The position numbers and the translations under genes were made by a program. From Thermococcus sp. (GTDB taxonomy: Archaea; Methanobacteriota_B; Thermococci; Thermococcales; Thermococcaceae): 12,998 nucleotides of DNA. Location: positions 1-12,998 of the forward strand of contig NZ_JAMONU010000071.1 in assembly GCF_027066465.1 (NCBI RefSeq), written 5' to 3'. The notes beneath the pieces were generated by a model. That model was given only the letters and a program-made list of their open reading frames with translations, did not search any database and was not told the DNA's origin. This document shows, piece after piece, positions 5,826 through 12,894 of the stretch (its first letter is position 1; every line of letters starts with the position of its first letter).

Positions 5826-8800
5826 ATGGGAGAGGAGCTCTACTCACCCGAGATGAAGGCATACTTCGAATCACTTCAGCGCGAGATTGACCGGGCCTAC
5901 GAGATAGCGAGGAAAGCCCGCTCTCAGGGGAAGGACCCCAGTCTGGACGTTGAGGTTCCTCAGGCAACCGATATGGCCGGCCGTGTTGAGAGCCTCGTCG
6001 GTCCTCCGGGGGTAGCCGAGAGGATTAGGGAGCTGGTCAAGGAGTACGGTAAGGAGCTGGCCGCGCTGAAGATTGTTGATGAAATCATCGAGGGCAAGTT
6101 CGGTGATTTGGGGAGCAAGGAGAAGTACGCGGAGCAGGCAGTTAGAACCGCCCTCGCGATACTCACGGAGGGCATCGTTTCCGCCCCGCTTGAGGGAATC
6201 GCTGACGTCAAAATCAAGCGCAACACCTGGGCCGACAATTCTGAATACCTGGCCCTCTACTACGCCGGTCCGATAAGGAGCTCCGGCGGAACGGCGCAGG
6301 CCCTGAGCGTCCTCGTCGGCGACTACGTGAGGAAAAAGCTCGGCCTCGACCGCTTCAAGCCGAGCGAGGAGCACATTGAGAGGATGGTCGAGGAGGTCGA
6401 CCTTTACCACCGCGCCGTTACGAGACTGCAGTACCATCCGGAAGCCGATGAGGTAAGGCTCGCGATGAGGAACATCCCCATCGAGATAACCGGTGAGGAG
6501 ACCGATAAGGTGGAAGTGAGTCACAGGAACGTTCCCGGCGTCGAGACCAACCACCTGCGCGGTGGGGCTATTCTCGTTTTGGCTGAGGGTGTTCTCCAGA
6601 AGGCCAAGAAGCTCGTCAAGTACATAGATAAGATGGGAGTTGAAGGCTGGGACTGGATAAAGGAGTTCGTCGAGGCCAAGGAGAAGGGCAAATCCGAGGA
6701 GCCTAAGGCCGACGAATCCAAGGCCGAGGATTCAACTAAAGAGGAAGTCGCCGAGAAGGTCGAGAAGGGCTTCTACTACGAGCTTTACGAGAAGTTTAGG
6801 GCAAACATAGCCCCGAACAAGAAGTACACGAAGGAGATAATCGGCGGCAGGCCCCTTTTCGCCGAGCCCTCGACCAACGGTGGCTTCCGCCTGCGTTATG
6901 GAAGGAGTCGTGTCAGCGGCTTCGCGACGTGGAGCGTTAACCCGGCCACGATGCTAATCCTCGATGAGTTCATAGCTATCGGCACGCAGATGAAAACCGA
7001 GAGGCCCGGAAAGGGCTGTATCGTTACCCCAGCGACAACGGTGGAAGGCCCTATAGTCAAGCTCAAGGACGGGAGCGTCGTAAAAGTTGACGATTACGAG
7101 ACGGCTCTTAAGGTTAAAAACGAAGTTGAGGAGATTCTATACGTTGGCGACGCGCTCATCAACTTCGGAGACTTCGTCGAGAACAACCAGACGCTTCTGC
7201 CTGCCAACTACGTTGAGGAGTGGTGGGTTCAGGAACTCGTTAAGGCAATCGAGGAGCTCTACGAGGTGGAGCTAAAGCCGTTCTCCGACAACCCGCGCGA
7301 GGCGATTGAAGAGGCCGCCGAATACCTTGAAGTGGACCCCGATTTCCTTGAGAGCCTTTTGAGAGACTCGCTCAGGGTTAGGCCGAGCGTTGAGCTGGCA
7401 ATACATCTCTCGAAAGTCCTCGATATACCCTTCCACCCCTACTACACCCTTTACTGGAACACGCTGAAGCCTGAGGAATTGGAGGAACTTCAAAAGGCCC
7501 TCCTCAACGCCCAAATCGAGTGGGGCGAGTTCAGGAAGCTGAGGTTCGCGAAGAAGATAATCCTCGAAAACGACCCACAGATTAAGCGCTACCTTGAGCT
7601 CCTCGGTCTGCCCCACAGGCTCGAGAGGGCCGAGGGGGGGAGAAAGGTCATCGTCGTTGACTACCCCTGGAGCGCCGCGCTATTAATTCCCCTCGGCAAC
7701 CTTGAGTGGGAGTTTAAAGCCAAACCCTTCTTCACGGTCATCGACGTCATCAACGAGAACAACCCGATAAAGATTCGGGACAGGGGAATAAGCTGGATAG
7801 GGGCCAGAATGGGCAGGCCCGAGAAGGCCAAGGAGAGGAAGATGAAGCCCCCGGTCCAGGTGCTCTTCCCGATTGGTCTTGCGGGAGGTCCGAGCAGGGA
7901 CATTAAAAAGGCCGCGGAGGAAGGAAAAACAGCTAAGGTCGAGATAGCCTTCTTCAAGTGTCCTAAGTGCGGTCATACCGGTCCGGAGCACCTCTGTCCG
8001 GTCTGCGGGACGAGGAAGGAGCTCCTCTGGCACTGCCCCAAGTGCAACGTCGATTATCCAGAGAGCGAGGCGAAGGAGTTCGGTTTCCGCTGTCCGCGCT
8101 GTGACGTCGAGCTGAAGCCCTATGCACAGAGGGAGATAAAGCCCTCCGAACTCCTGAAACGGGCTATGGACAACGTCAAGGTCTACGGCATCGACAGGCT
8201 CAAGGGCGTCAAGGGTATGACATCGGGCTACAAAATGGCCGAACCCCTCGAAAAGGGCCTCCTGAGGGTTAAGAACGACGTCTACGTTTTCAAGGACGGC
8301 ACAATCCGCTTCGACGCGACAGATGCTCCAATAACCCACTTCAAGCCGAAGGAAATCGGTGTAAGCGTTGAAAAGCTTCGCGAGCTCGGCTATACGCATG
8401 ACTTCGAGGGCAAACCGCTTGAACGGGACGACCAGATAGTCGAGCTGAAGGTTCAGGACATAATCCTCTCCTACGCGGCAGGAAAATACCTCCTCAAGGT
8501 CGCGCGCTTCGTTGACGACCTGCTCGAGAAGTTCTACGGCCTGCCGAGGTTCTACAACGCCGAGAAGATGGAGGATTTGATAGGCCACCTCGTCATAGGT
8601 CTTGCCCCACACACCTCTGCCGGAATCATCGGCAGGATAATCGGCTTCTCCGACGTTTTGGTCGGCTATGCGCACCCGTATTATCACGCCGCGAAGAGGA
8701 GGAACTGCGACGGCGACGAGGACGCTGTCATGCTCCTCCTCGATGCGCTCCTAAACTTCAGCAAGTACTACCTCCCCGAAAAACGCGGTGGAAAGATGGA

Positions 8801-9695
8801 CGCACCGCTGGTCGTTACGACGAGGCTCGACCCGCGTGAGGTGGACAGCGAGGTTCACAACATGGACGTCGTCCGCTATTATCCCCTTGAGTTCTATGAG
8901 GCCACCTACGAGATGAAATCGCCGAAGGAAATCAAGTTCATCGAGCGCGTTGAAGATAGACTCGGCAGGCCGGAGATGTACGAGGGCATAAAGTTCACCC
9001 ACGATACCGACGACATCGGCCTCGGCCCGAAGATGAGCCTGTACAAACAGCTCGGCGATATGGTCGAGAAGGTCGAGAGACAGCTCGCTTTGGCGGAGCG
9101 CATTCGCGCGGTCGATGAGCATCACGTTGCTGAGACAATACTCAACTCCCACTTGATTCCAGATTTGAGGGGCAACCTGAGGAGCTTCACGAGGCAGGAG
9201 TTCCGCTGTGTGAAGTGCAACACGAAATATCGGAGGCTTCCGCTCATCGGGCGCTGTCCCAAGTGCGGTGGAAAAATCGTCCTGACGGTGAGCAAAGGCG
9301 CGGTGGAAAAGTACCTGCCCACTGCGAAGATGCTGGTTACCCGCTATAAGGTCAAGGACTACACGCGGCAGAGGATTTGCCTGACGGAGAAGGACATAAA
9401 GACGCTCTTCGAGACGGTCTTGCCCGAAAAGCAGAGGACCTTACTCGGCTTCTCGGCAGACGTCTGCGAGAAGATGATTAAGGAGCGCACCGGCTCTTCG
9501 AACGGAAAGAACGGCTATCTAGATGGCTTCAACGGGAAGAACGGGAAGGCGGAGAAAAAGGCCGAGAGCGAGGCCCGGAAGGAGAAGAAATCTAAGGCCG
9601 AAAAGTCGAAAGACCTCAAGAAGGAAGTCAAGAAGGAGAAGGCGAAGGCAAAGCGGAAGAGACGCATAAGCCTCGACGAGTTCTTCGGGAGTTAG
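5826..9695 (+). CDS. polC: DNA polymerase D large subunit DP2 (catalytic)
   Basis: DP2 is the polymerising subunit of PolD, which extends primers during archaeal genome replication. At 1289 residues it has the normal intein-free length. Landmarks are the conserved N-terminal GPIRSSGGTAQALS segment and a Lys/Glu-rich internal linker at about 285-320. Two zinc modules follow, Cys712/715/724/727 and Cys737/740/756/759. The catalytic motif NCDGDED is at 960-966 with metal-binding Asp962 and Asp964. A third zinc module is Cys1128/1131/1144/1147. A Lys/Glu-rich tail follows, ending in RISLDEFFGS (1280-1289), which matches the PCNA-interacting peptide. The fold belongs with the two-barrel polymerases related to RNA polymerase. 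ATG 5826 follows the DP1 stop with no gap, with GAGGGGG at 5814-5820. The intein site known in Pyrococcus, just before the catalytic Cys-Asp, is empty. Everything needed for activity is present. Confidence 0.98.
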   Translation: MGEELYSPEMKAYFESLQREIDRAYEIARKARSQGKDPSLDVEVPQATDMAGRVESLVGPPGVAERIRELVKEYGKELAALKIVDEIIEGKFGDLGSKEKYAEQAVRTALAILTEGIVSAPLEGIADVKIKRNTWADNSEYLALYYAGPIRSSGGTAQALSVLVGDYVRKKLGLDRFKPSEEHIERMVEEVDLYHRAVTRLQYHPEADEVRLAMRNIPIEITGEETDKVEVSHRNVPGVETNHLRGGAILVLAEGVLQKAKKLVKYIDKMGVEGWDWIKEFVEAKEKGKSEEPKADESKAEDSTKEEVAEKVEKGFYYELYEKFRANIAPNKKYTKEIIGGRPLFAEPSTNGGFRLRYGRSRVSGFATWSVNPATMLILDEFIAIGTQMKTERPGKGCIVTPATTVEGPIVKLKDGSVVKVDDYETALKVKNEVEEILYVGDALINFGDFVENNQTLLPANYVEEWWVQELVKAIEELYEVELKPFSDNPREAIEEAAEYLEVDPDFLESLLRDSLRVRPSVELAIHLSKVLDIPFHPYYTLYWNTLKPEELEELQKALLNAQIEWGEFRKLRFAKKIILENDPQIKRYLELLGLPHRLERAEGGRKVIVVDYPWSAALLIPLGNLEWEFKAKPFFTVIDVINENNPIKIRDRGISWIGARMGRPEKAKERKMKPPVQVLFPIGLAGGPSRDIKKAAEEGKTAKVEIAFFKCPKCGHTGPEHLCPVCGTRKELLWHCPKCNVDYPESEAKEFGFRCPRCDVELKPYAQREIKPSELLKRAMDNVKVYGIDRLKGVKGMTSGYKMAEPLEKGLLRVKNDVYVFKDGTIRFDATDAPITHFKPKEIGVSVEKLRELGYTHDFEGKPLERDDQIVELKVQDIILSYAAGKYLLKVARFVDDLLEKFYGLPRFYNAEKMEDLIGHLVIGLAPHTSAGIIGRIIGFSDVLVGYAHPYYHAAKRRNCDGDEDAVMLLLDALLNFSKYYLPEKRGGKMDAPLVVTTRLDPREVDSEVHNMDVVRYYPLEFYEATYEMKSPKEIKFIERVEDRLGRPEMYEGIKFTHDTDDIGLGPKMSLYKQLGDMVEKVERQLALAERIRAVDEHHVAETILNSHLIPDLRGNLRSFTRQEFRCVKCNTKYRRLPLIGRCPKCGGKIVLTVSKGAVEKYLPTAKMLVTRYKVKDYTRQRICLTEKDIKTLFETVLPEKQRTLLGFSADVCEKMIKERTGSSNGKNGYLDGFNGKNGKAEKKAESEARKEKKSKAEKSKDLKKEVKKEKAKAKRKRRISLDEFFGS

Positions 9696-9696
9696 C

Positions 9697-9705
9697 TATT
9701 TATAG
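9697..9705 (+). promoter_or_regulatory. TATA box of the gene at 9727 (leaderless)
   Basis: TATTTATAG lies directly after the DP2 stop codon. Its centre is about 25 bp before the ATG at 9727, the usual distance from an archaeal TATA box to the transcription start. The bases before the ATG (CACCTATTTCTTCCG) contain no ribosome binding site. Both points indicate a leaderless transcript starting at or next to the ATG. Confidence 0.65.
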
Positions 9706-9726
9706 TCCCTTCACCTATTTCTTCCG

Positions 9727-10413
9727 ATGCTCGACCAGTTCAAGCTCCTCCCCAGCGTTGCCTACCTGCGCGTCGAGAGGCAGGCCTTCGTCGGCTACTC
9801 CATGCCCTTAGCCGGGTGGATAGGGGAGTATCTGATTAACTATGGAAAGCTTCCCCGGCCGAACTTCCTCGGAAGGGCGATGAGAAAGCTGGGCTTTTCT
9901 TTCGCTGGGGAGGAGCGGGACGAGCGCTCGATAACCCAGTTCTTCGTTAAGGGAAGCGTTTCAATAAGCGCGAGCTGGGACGTCGAGCGGGAAAACCTGT
10001 TCCTCCAGGTGATTCCGCTCCGCTCAAGGCTGTCAAGGGGTTTAACCGTTAGGGCCGAAAACATCGAGTTCTACGACCAGTTCGTCGTTTCCATCGAGCC
10101 GGCCGAGAGGCTTCCGCCAGGAATTAGAGGGATAGGGATTAAGGCCCTAATCCTCGAGGACTTCTACCCCGTCGAGACCCCCTACTGGGGAATGCTCCAC
10201 GAGGACTGGGAGAGTGACCTTAACCTGCTCGTCATGAGGGATGAAGTTTATGACTCTTTGAAGCGAGAGGAGTACCGCTGTCCGGTCTGCTTCTCTCCAC
10301 TCGTGGAGGAGAACGGCGTTTTGAAGTGCACCCGCTGTGGCTTCGTTTACGCGCCAGAGAGCGACTTTGAGAGGGTCGTCGAGCAGTTCAGCGTGGAGGA
10401 GTTTGCGTTTTGA
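9727..10413 (+). CDS. Conserved-looking protein with C-terminal zinc ribbon
   Basis: This is a 228-residue soluble protein whose family I do not recognise. The first 180 residues are a mixed alpha/beta region without signal peptide or membrane segment; it contains aromatic and charged stretches such as SISASWDVEREN and FVVSIEPAERLPPGIRGIGIKAL. The C-terminus holds a zinc ribbon, CPVC (185-188) and CTRC (201-204), as in many archaeal nucleic-acid or protein-binding proteins. A short acidic tail rich in Phe and Val follows. Codon use resembles the polD genes, so it is a resident gene. It begins 31 bases after the DP2 stop with its own TATA box and no ribosome binding site, so it is probably expressed independently of the operon. 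Placement beside polD hints at, but does not show, a role in information processing. Confidence 0.85.
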   Translation: MLDQFKLLPSVAYLRVERQAFVGYSMPLAGWIGEYLINYGKLPRPNFLGRAMRKLGFSFAGEERDERSITQFFVKGSVSISASWDVERENLFLQVIPLRSRLSRGLTVRAENIEFYDQFVVSIEPAERLPPGIRGIGIKALILEDFYPVETPYWGMLHEDWESDLNLLVMRDEVYDSLKREEYRCPVCFSPLVEENGVLKCTRCGFVYAPESDFERVVEQFSVEEFAF

Positions 10414-10438
10414 TAGACAGTGAAGACGGTGGTGATTA

Positions 10439-11212
10439 ATGACTGACGATAAAAATAATCCGGACCCTATTAACGTTTTCAGTTTCTTTATTGCGGTTGC
10501 TACGATAATAGCAACTGTTGTGTCGGAGATGCTCAAGAATAGTGGGATACAGGATGAATATGTCTTTGTAGCGGTTTTCTCAATGTTCATGGCTATGTCG
10601 TTCGCTTTAGGTCACGTGTATTCCTCAAACAAAAACAATGGGATGAACAAAATTGCTGGTGCATTTCTTGATGCTTTTTTAGCTCTGTCAGTTTCAATTG
10701 TAATTACGAGGTATCTATCAGATAATTCCGAAGATTTTATCATCAGTCTTCCACGCGTGATAGCTTTATTTAGCGTTGCGTTCTTCCTGTTTATATTTTC
10801 CATTTATATGTCTGAGGAGAGCCTAAAACTAAAATTGTCTCTCACTTCGGACGTTCCTGAGAATATGTGGGAATACTTGGGAATGGCAGTTAGCATAGCT
10901 GTCTTTTGCATTGTTGGACTTATTAAGAGTGGGCTTTCTTCGTCTCATGATTGGATTTTTCTGATTATAGCTCTTGTGACGTTTCTCCTTGTTCTATGCT
11001 ATAGAATTAAATCAGTAATCCTAGGTGTGCTAATAACTCTGTGCTCTTTTCTCCTAATCGTTCAATCAAAAGTTATCTTAATCTCCGGATTTCTCCTAAT
11101 GTTTTTCATAAAATTGTTTTTGGATGATGTTCTTTTTGTTTCCTCTGTTGATGAAGATTCAAAAGAAGAAAAATTGGGGAATACAAAAAGAGGTAGACGT
11201 GACAAGAGGTGA
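10439..11212 (+). CDS. Eight-helix membrane protein of unknown function
   Basis: This is a 257-residue integral membrane protein with no family I recognise. Hydrophobic segments lie at about residues 13-32, 41-61, 72-93, 100-123, 149-166, 172-190, 193-209 and 211-228. There is a short hydrophilic N-terminus (MTDDKNNPDP) and a charged C-terminal tail, acidic and then basic (DEDSKEEK...RGRRDKR). No catalytic motif is visible. ATG 10439 has GGTGGTGAT at 10428-10436; spacing is short but usable. It lies 25 bases after the zinc-ribbon gene with no TATA box in the gap, so it may be read through from 9727. Its DNA is clearly AT-richer and uses A/T-ending codons, unlike all genes to its left, which suggests recent acquisition. 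The integrated element starts about 600 bp further on, but the gene lies outside it by the attachment-site geometry. Confidence 0.8.
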   Translation: MTDDKNNPDPINVFSFFIAVATIIATVVSEMLKNSGIQDEYVFVAVFSMFMAMSFALGHVYSSNKNNGMNKIAGAFLDAFLALSVSIVITRYLSDNSEDFIISLPRVIALFSVAFFLFIFSIYMSEESLKLKLSLTSDVPENMWEYLGMAVSIAVFCIVGLIKSGLSSSHDWIFLIIALVTFLLVLCYRIKSVILGVLITLCSFLLIVQSKVILISGFLLMFFIKLFLDDVLFVSSVDEDSKEEKLGNTKRGRRDKR

Positions 11213-11254
11213 TAAATTCACTGCCTCATTCCTACAAAGACGCCACAGCATTTC

Positions 11255-11789
11255 AAAAAGGAATGACGAACTTTGGTGAAACTTCACGTTTAGCCTTTAA
11301 GAAATGTTGGCGAAAAGAACGCCCTTCTCTCCAACGGGCAGGAATCAGTCGTGCACTAGTTAAGTGCAATCTTGACTGGGGTTTAGCATTACATGAAGCC
11401 GTTCAAGTAGTTTCAACTTCATATTGGCGCCCAAAGGGTGCCGTTTGTAAAGTAAAATACTCACACAAGCCTTTAGAAAAAGCACTTAACCTTCCACCAG
11501 CGCTGAAGCTTTTGGAAAAAGCTTCACTAAAAGTTAGTAGCTCCTCATGAAGAACGTCCATACAAGCCGATTTTACACGCCAAATGTTCATTTTCAGGCG
11601 AGGACACTTTGAAAAAGTCTATTGAAATGGGTTTATTCTCTCCTGACGCCCTTCGGGCGTCGATTTAAAGGTAAACCCACAGCCAAGGGACAATTTGAAA
11701 AAGTTCTCACACTTGAAACAACCATTTAATGAGAGAAAATCATCTAGGATTCGGCCTCTAAAAAGGAGTTACAAACTTTGATGAAACTT
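11255..11789 (+). repeat. 30-base imperfect direct repeats, 505 bp apart
   Basis: The copies at 11255-11284 and 11760-11789 agree at 26 of 30 positions, sharing AAAAAGGA, AACTTTG and TGAAACTT. Each is followed or ended by a small inverted repeat. They bracket most of the hairpin-rich non-coding region, as the ends of an inserted or duplicated segment might. Confidence 0.6.
11629..11681 (+). ncRNA. Candidate structured RNA (two-stem hairpin plus ACA)
   Basis: GGGTTTA (11629-11635) can pair with TAAACCC (11672-11678), and GACGCCC with GGGCGTC (11645-11661, loop TTC). Internal loops of about 9-10 nt lie on both sides. ACA follows the lower stem directly at 11679-11681. The layout resembles an H/ACA guide RNA, but the upper stem is short and has no kink-turn, so the label is doubtful. 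The upper hairpin could equally be a terminator or repeat palindrome. No promoter was identified. Confidence 0.2.
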
Positions 11790-11805
11790 TTGCTTGAAAA
11801 GTTTC
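11783..11805. repeat. Perfect 9-bp inverted repeat abutting the att site
   Basis: GAAACTTTT (11783-11791) and AAAAGTTTC (11797-11805) pair perfectly around GCTTG. It ends two bases before the attachment site. In tRNA sense it would be the 3' trailer of the original tRNA-Gln, where it could act as a terminator or processing signal; it could also be a recombinase arm site. Confidence 0.6.
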
Positions 11806-12894
11806 TATGGTAGCCCCGCCGGGATTCGAACCCGGGTCGCGGGATCCAAAGCTAAGCGGAAAAGCCTTTATTCGCTAAATGAAGCCCTTACAGAGCCTAT
11901 TTTAGAAGAAGCCATAGAAATGCCTCAATCGGCATTTCCAGCAATCGGACACGTTTTTCACAGTAGTGGTAAGCAAGAATACTACAGAAGGCTTCTCCAA
12001 GTTCCGAATCCAAACCAGTACTACGTAATCACCGAGGAAGACATCGACAGATTATTCCTCGAATTCGAAGCCAAAGGCGTTAGCCATGCACACAAAAGGA
12101 GCGTTGAATATTTAATCAACATGTTCCTCAAGGAGGCGGCCAAGGAACACCAGGGGAAATACATTTTCACGATGAAAGACCTAAAAGAGTATCTTGGGAT
12201 TATCAGGAGGGAATACTCGGTATCGTTCTACCGCAAAAACGTGACCTATCTCAAAAAGCTCTTCAGAATAGCTGGAATCGACTTAGCGGAATCTCTTAAA
12301 GCACCGCAGGAAATAGACATTGACCTGACCATTGTAACGGTTGACGACATCAAAAACTTGATACAGCTGGTTGATTCCCTCCACCTCAGCTGGCGCTTTG
12401 AGGACTGGAAGAAGGACCAATTCATCACGGCAATGCTTTTAATGGCTGTGACGGGCATGAGAGTAAGCGAACTGGCCAGAGTCCCCCTGAAAGACATAGA
12501 TTTAGAAAACCGCAGAATTTACCTCAACACTTCTCAGACAAAAACAAAGCAGAGCAGAGTGGTATTTCTCACGGAAGAACTACAGGAACTCCTGCAGGAA
12601 TACATTCAAATCTACAAACCGAATTTACACGAGCCTTTAGCGACGGTTCCGCAAATGCAAAGACCATTCAGAAGAAAAAGCCCTCTAAGAAACCAGAAAC
12701 TCAGGCCCAAACACATGAGAAAGTTCTTTGCACAGGAATGGGACAGGAGAAATGGCAACGCCACAATCAAAAAGCTTTTAATGGGCCATTCTATCAGATA
12801 TGACATCAACGCCCTCCACTACTCACATCATACTGTGGACGAGTTGCAGGATGCTTATGAGAAGGTTTTTGGTGACCTCAGATTCTTGAAGTAG
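11794..12894 (+). CDS. int: SSV1-type tyrosine integrase, C-terminal part int(C)
   Basis: This tyrosine recombinase inserts and excises a plasmid or virus at a tRNA gene. The reading frame begins at TTG 11794 and runs through the att site (GSPAGIRTRVAGSKA is encoded by the tRNA sequence), then through a core-binding domain (about 75-190) and a catalytic domain. Catalytic residues, numbered from the TTG, are Arg223 (GMRVSEL), a lysine at 250 or 252 (TKTKQSR), Lys306-x-x-Arg309 (in place of the common HxxR), His332 (MGHS) and probably nucleophile Tyr343 (ALHYSH). In this integrase class attP lies inside the gene. Integration splits it: the short int(N) goes to the far end and int(C) stays here. 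No promoter or ribosome binding site precedes the TTG, which is chromosomal sequence, so this half is probably silent until excision. The next methionine is at residue 43. The catalytic domain looks intact. Confidence 0.88.
   Translation: MKSFYGSPAGIRTRVAGSKAKRKSLYSLNEALTEPILEEAIEMPQSAFPAIGHVFHSSGKQEYYRRLLQVPNPNQYYVITEEDIDRLFLEFEAKGVSHAHKRSVEYLINMFLKEAAKEHQGKYIFTMKDLKEYLGIIRREYSVSFYRKNVTYLKKLFRIAGIDLAESLKAPQEIDIDLTIVTVDDIKNLIQLVDSLHLSWRFEDWKKDQFITAMLLMAVTGMRVSELARVPLKDIDLENRRIYLNTSQTKTKQSRVVFLTEELQELLQEYIQIYKPNLHEPLATVPQMQRPFRRKSPLRNQKLRPKHMRKFFAQEWDRRNGNATIKKLLMGHSIRYDINALHYSHHTVDELQDAYEKVFGDLRFLK
11808..11851 (-). mobile_element. Attachment site: 3' half of tRNA-Gln (44 bases)
   Basis: On the minus strand this reads from the anticodon loop CTTTGGA (anticodon TTG, Gln), through TCCCG, a 4-base variable loop, the T-arm CCGGG-TTCGAAT-CCCGG and the acceptor strand CGGGGCT, to A and an encoded CCA. 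The 5' half of a tRNA is absent: to the right the sequence diverges immediately into integrase coding DNA. This is therefore the partial tRNA copy left by integration, not a functional tRNA. Its length and its limits, from anticodon loop to CCA, match the 44-bp att of SSV1-type elements. With this polarity the element extends rightward from 11808, and the complete tRNA-Gln gene should stand at its other end. Confidence 0.88.

Larger units (their letters stand above)
11213..11807. other. Non-coding, hairpin-rich region beside the att site
   Basis: I see no convincing gene in these 595 bases. They hold many inverted repeats: GTGAA/TTCAC at 11276-11287; a nested pair at 11346-11378 (CAGTC/GACTG outside TGCACT/AGTGCA); GGCGCCC/GGGTGCC at 11426-11442; TGAAGCTTTT/AAAAGCTTCA at 11504-11526; GACGCCC/GGGCGTC at 11645-11661 inside GGGTTTA/TAAACCC (11629-11678); and GAAACTTTT/AAAAGTTTC at 11783-11805. 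A 30-base imperfect direct repeat (26 of 30 identical) lies near both ends, 11255-11284 and 11760-11789. A shorter one built on TTTGAAAAAGT occurs at about 11602 and 11688. The region could be a decayed mobile element, a family of dispersed repeats, or structured RNA. Confidence 0.6.

Noticed and set aside
7683..8687. 334-codon antisense frame opposite DP2 (also 4659-5498 opposite DP1 and 5871-6554 opposite DP2)
   Set aside because: These mirror the strong codon bias of the sense genes, which have complete catalytic motifs. They have no starts with promoter or ribosome binding site.
11209..11550. Open frame of 113 codons starting with GTG that overlaps the membrane-protein stop (GTGA)
   Set aside because: The overlap would suit translational coupling, but the predicted protein is strongly basic and without a recognisable domain. 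The DNA is full of inverted repeats and carries one copy of a direct repeat that recurs outside the frame. I treat it as chance reading of repeat DNA.
11645..11661. GACGCCC/GGGCGTC hairpin as a factor-independent terminator
   Set aside because: No T-run follows the stem (GATTTAAAGG comes next), and archaeal terminators depend on T-tracts more than hairpins.
11808..11851. Functional tRNA gene
   Set aside because: Only the anticodon loop to CCA is present; the acceptor 5' strand, D-arm and anticodon 5' stem are missing, so it is an attachment-site copy.
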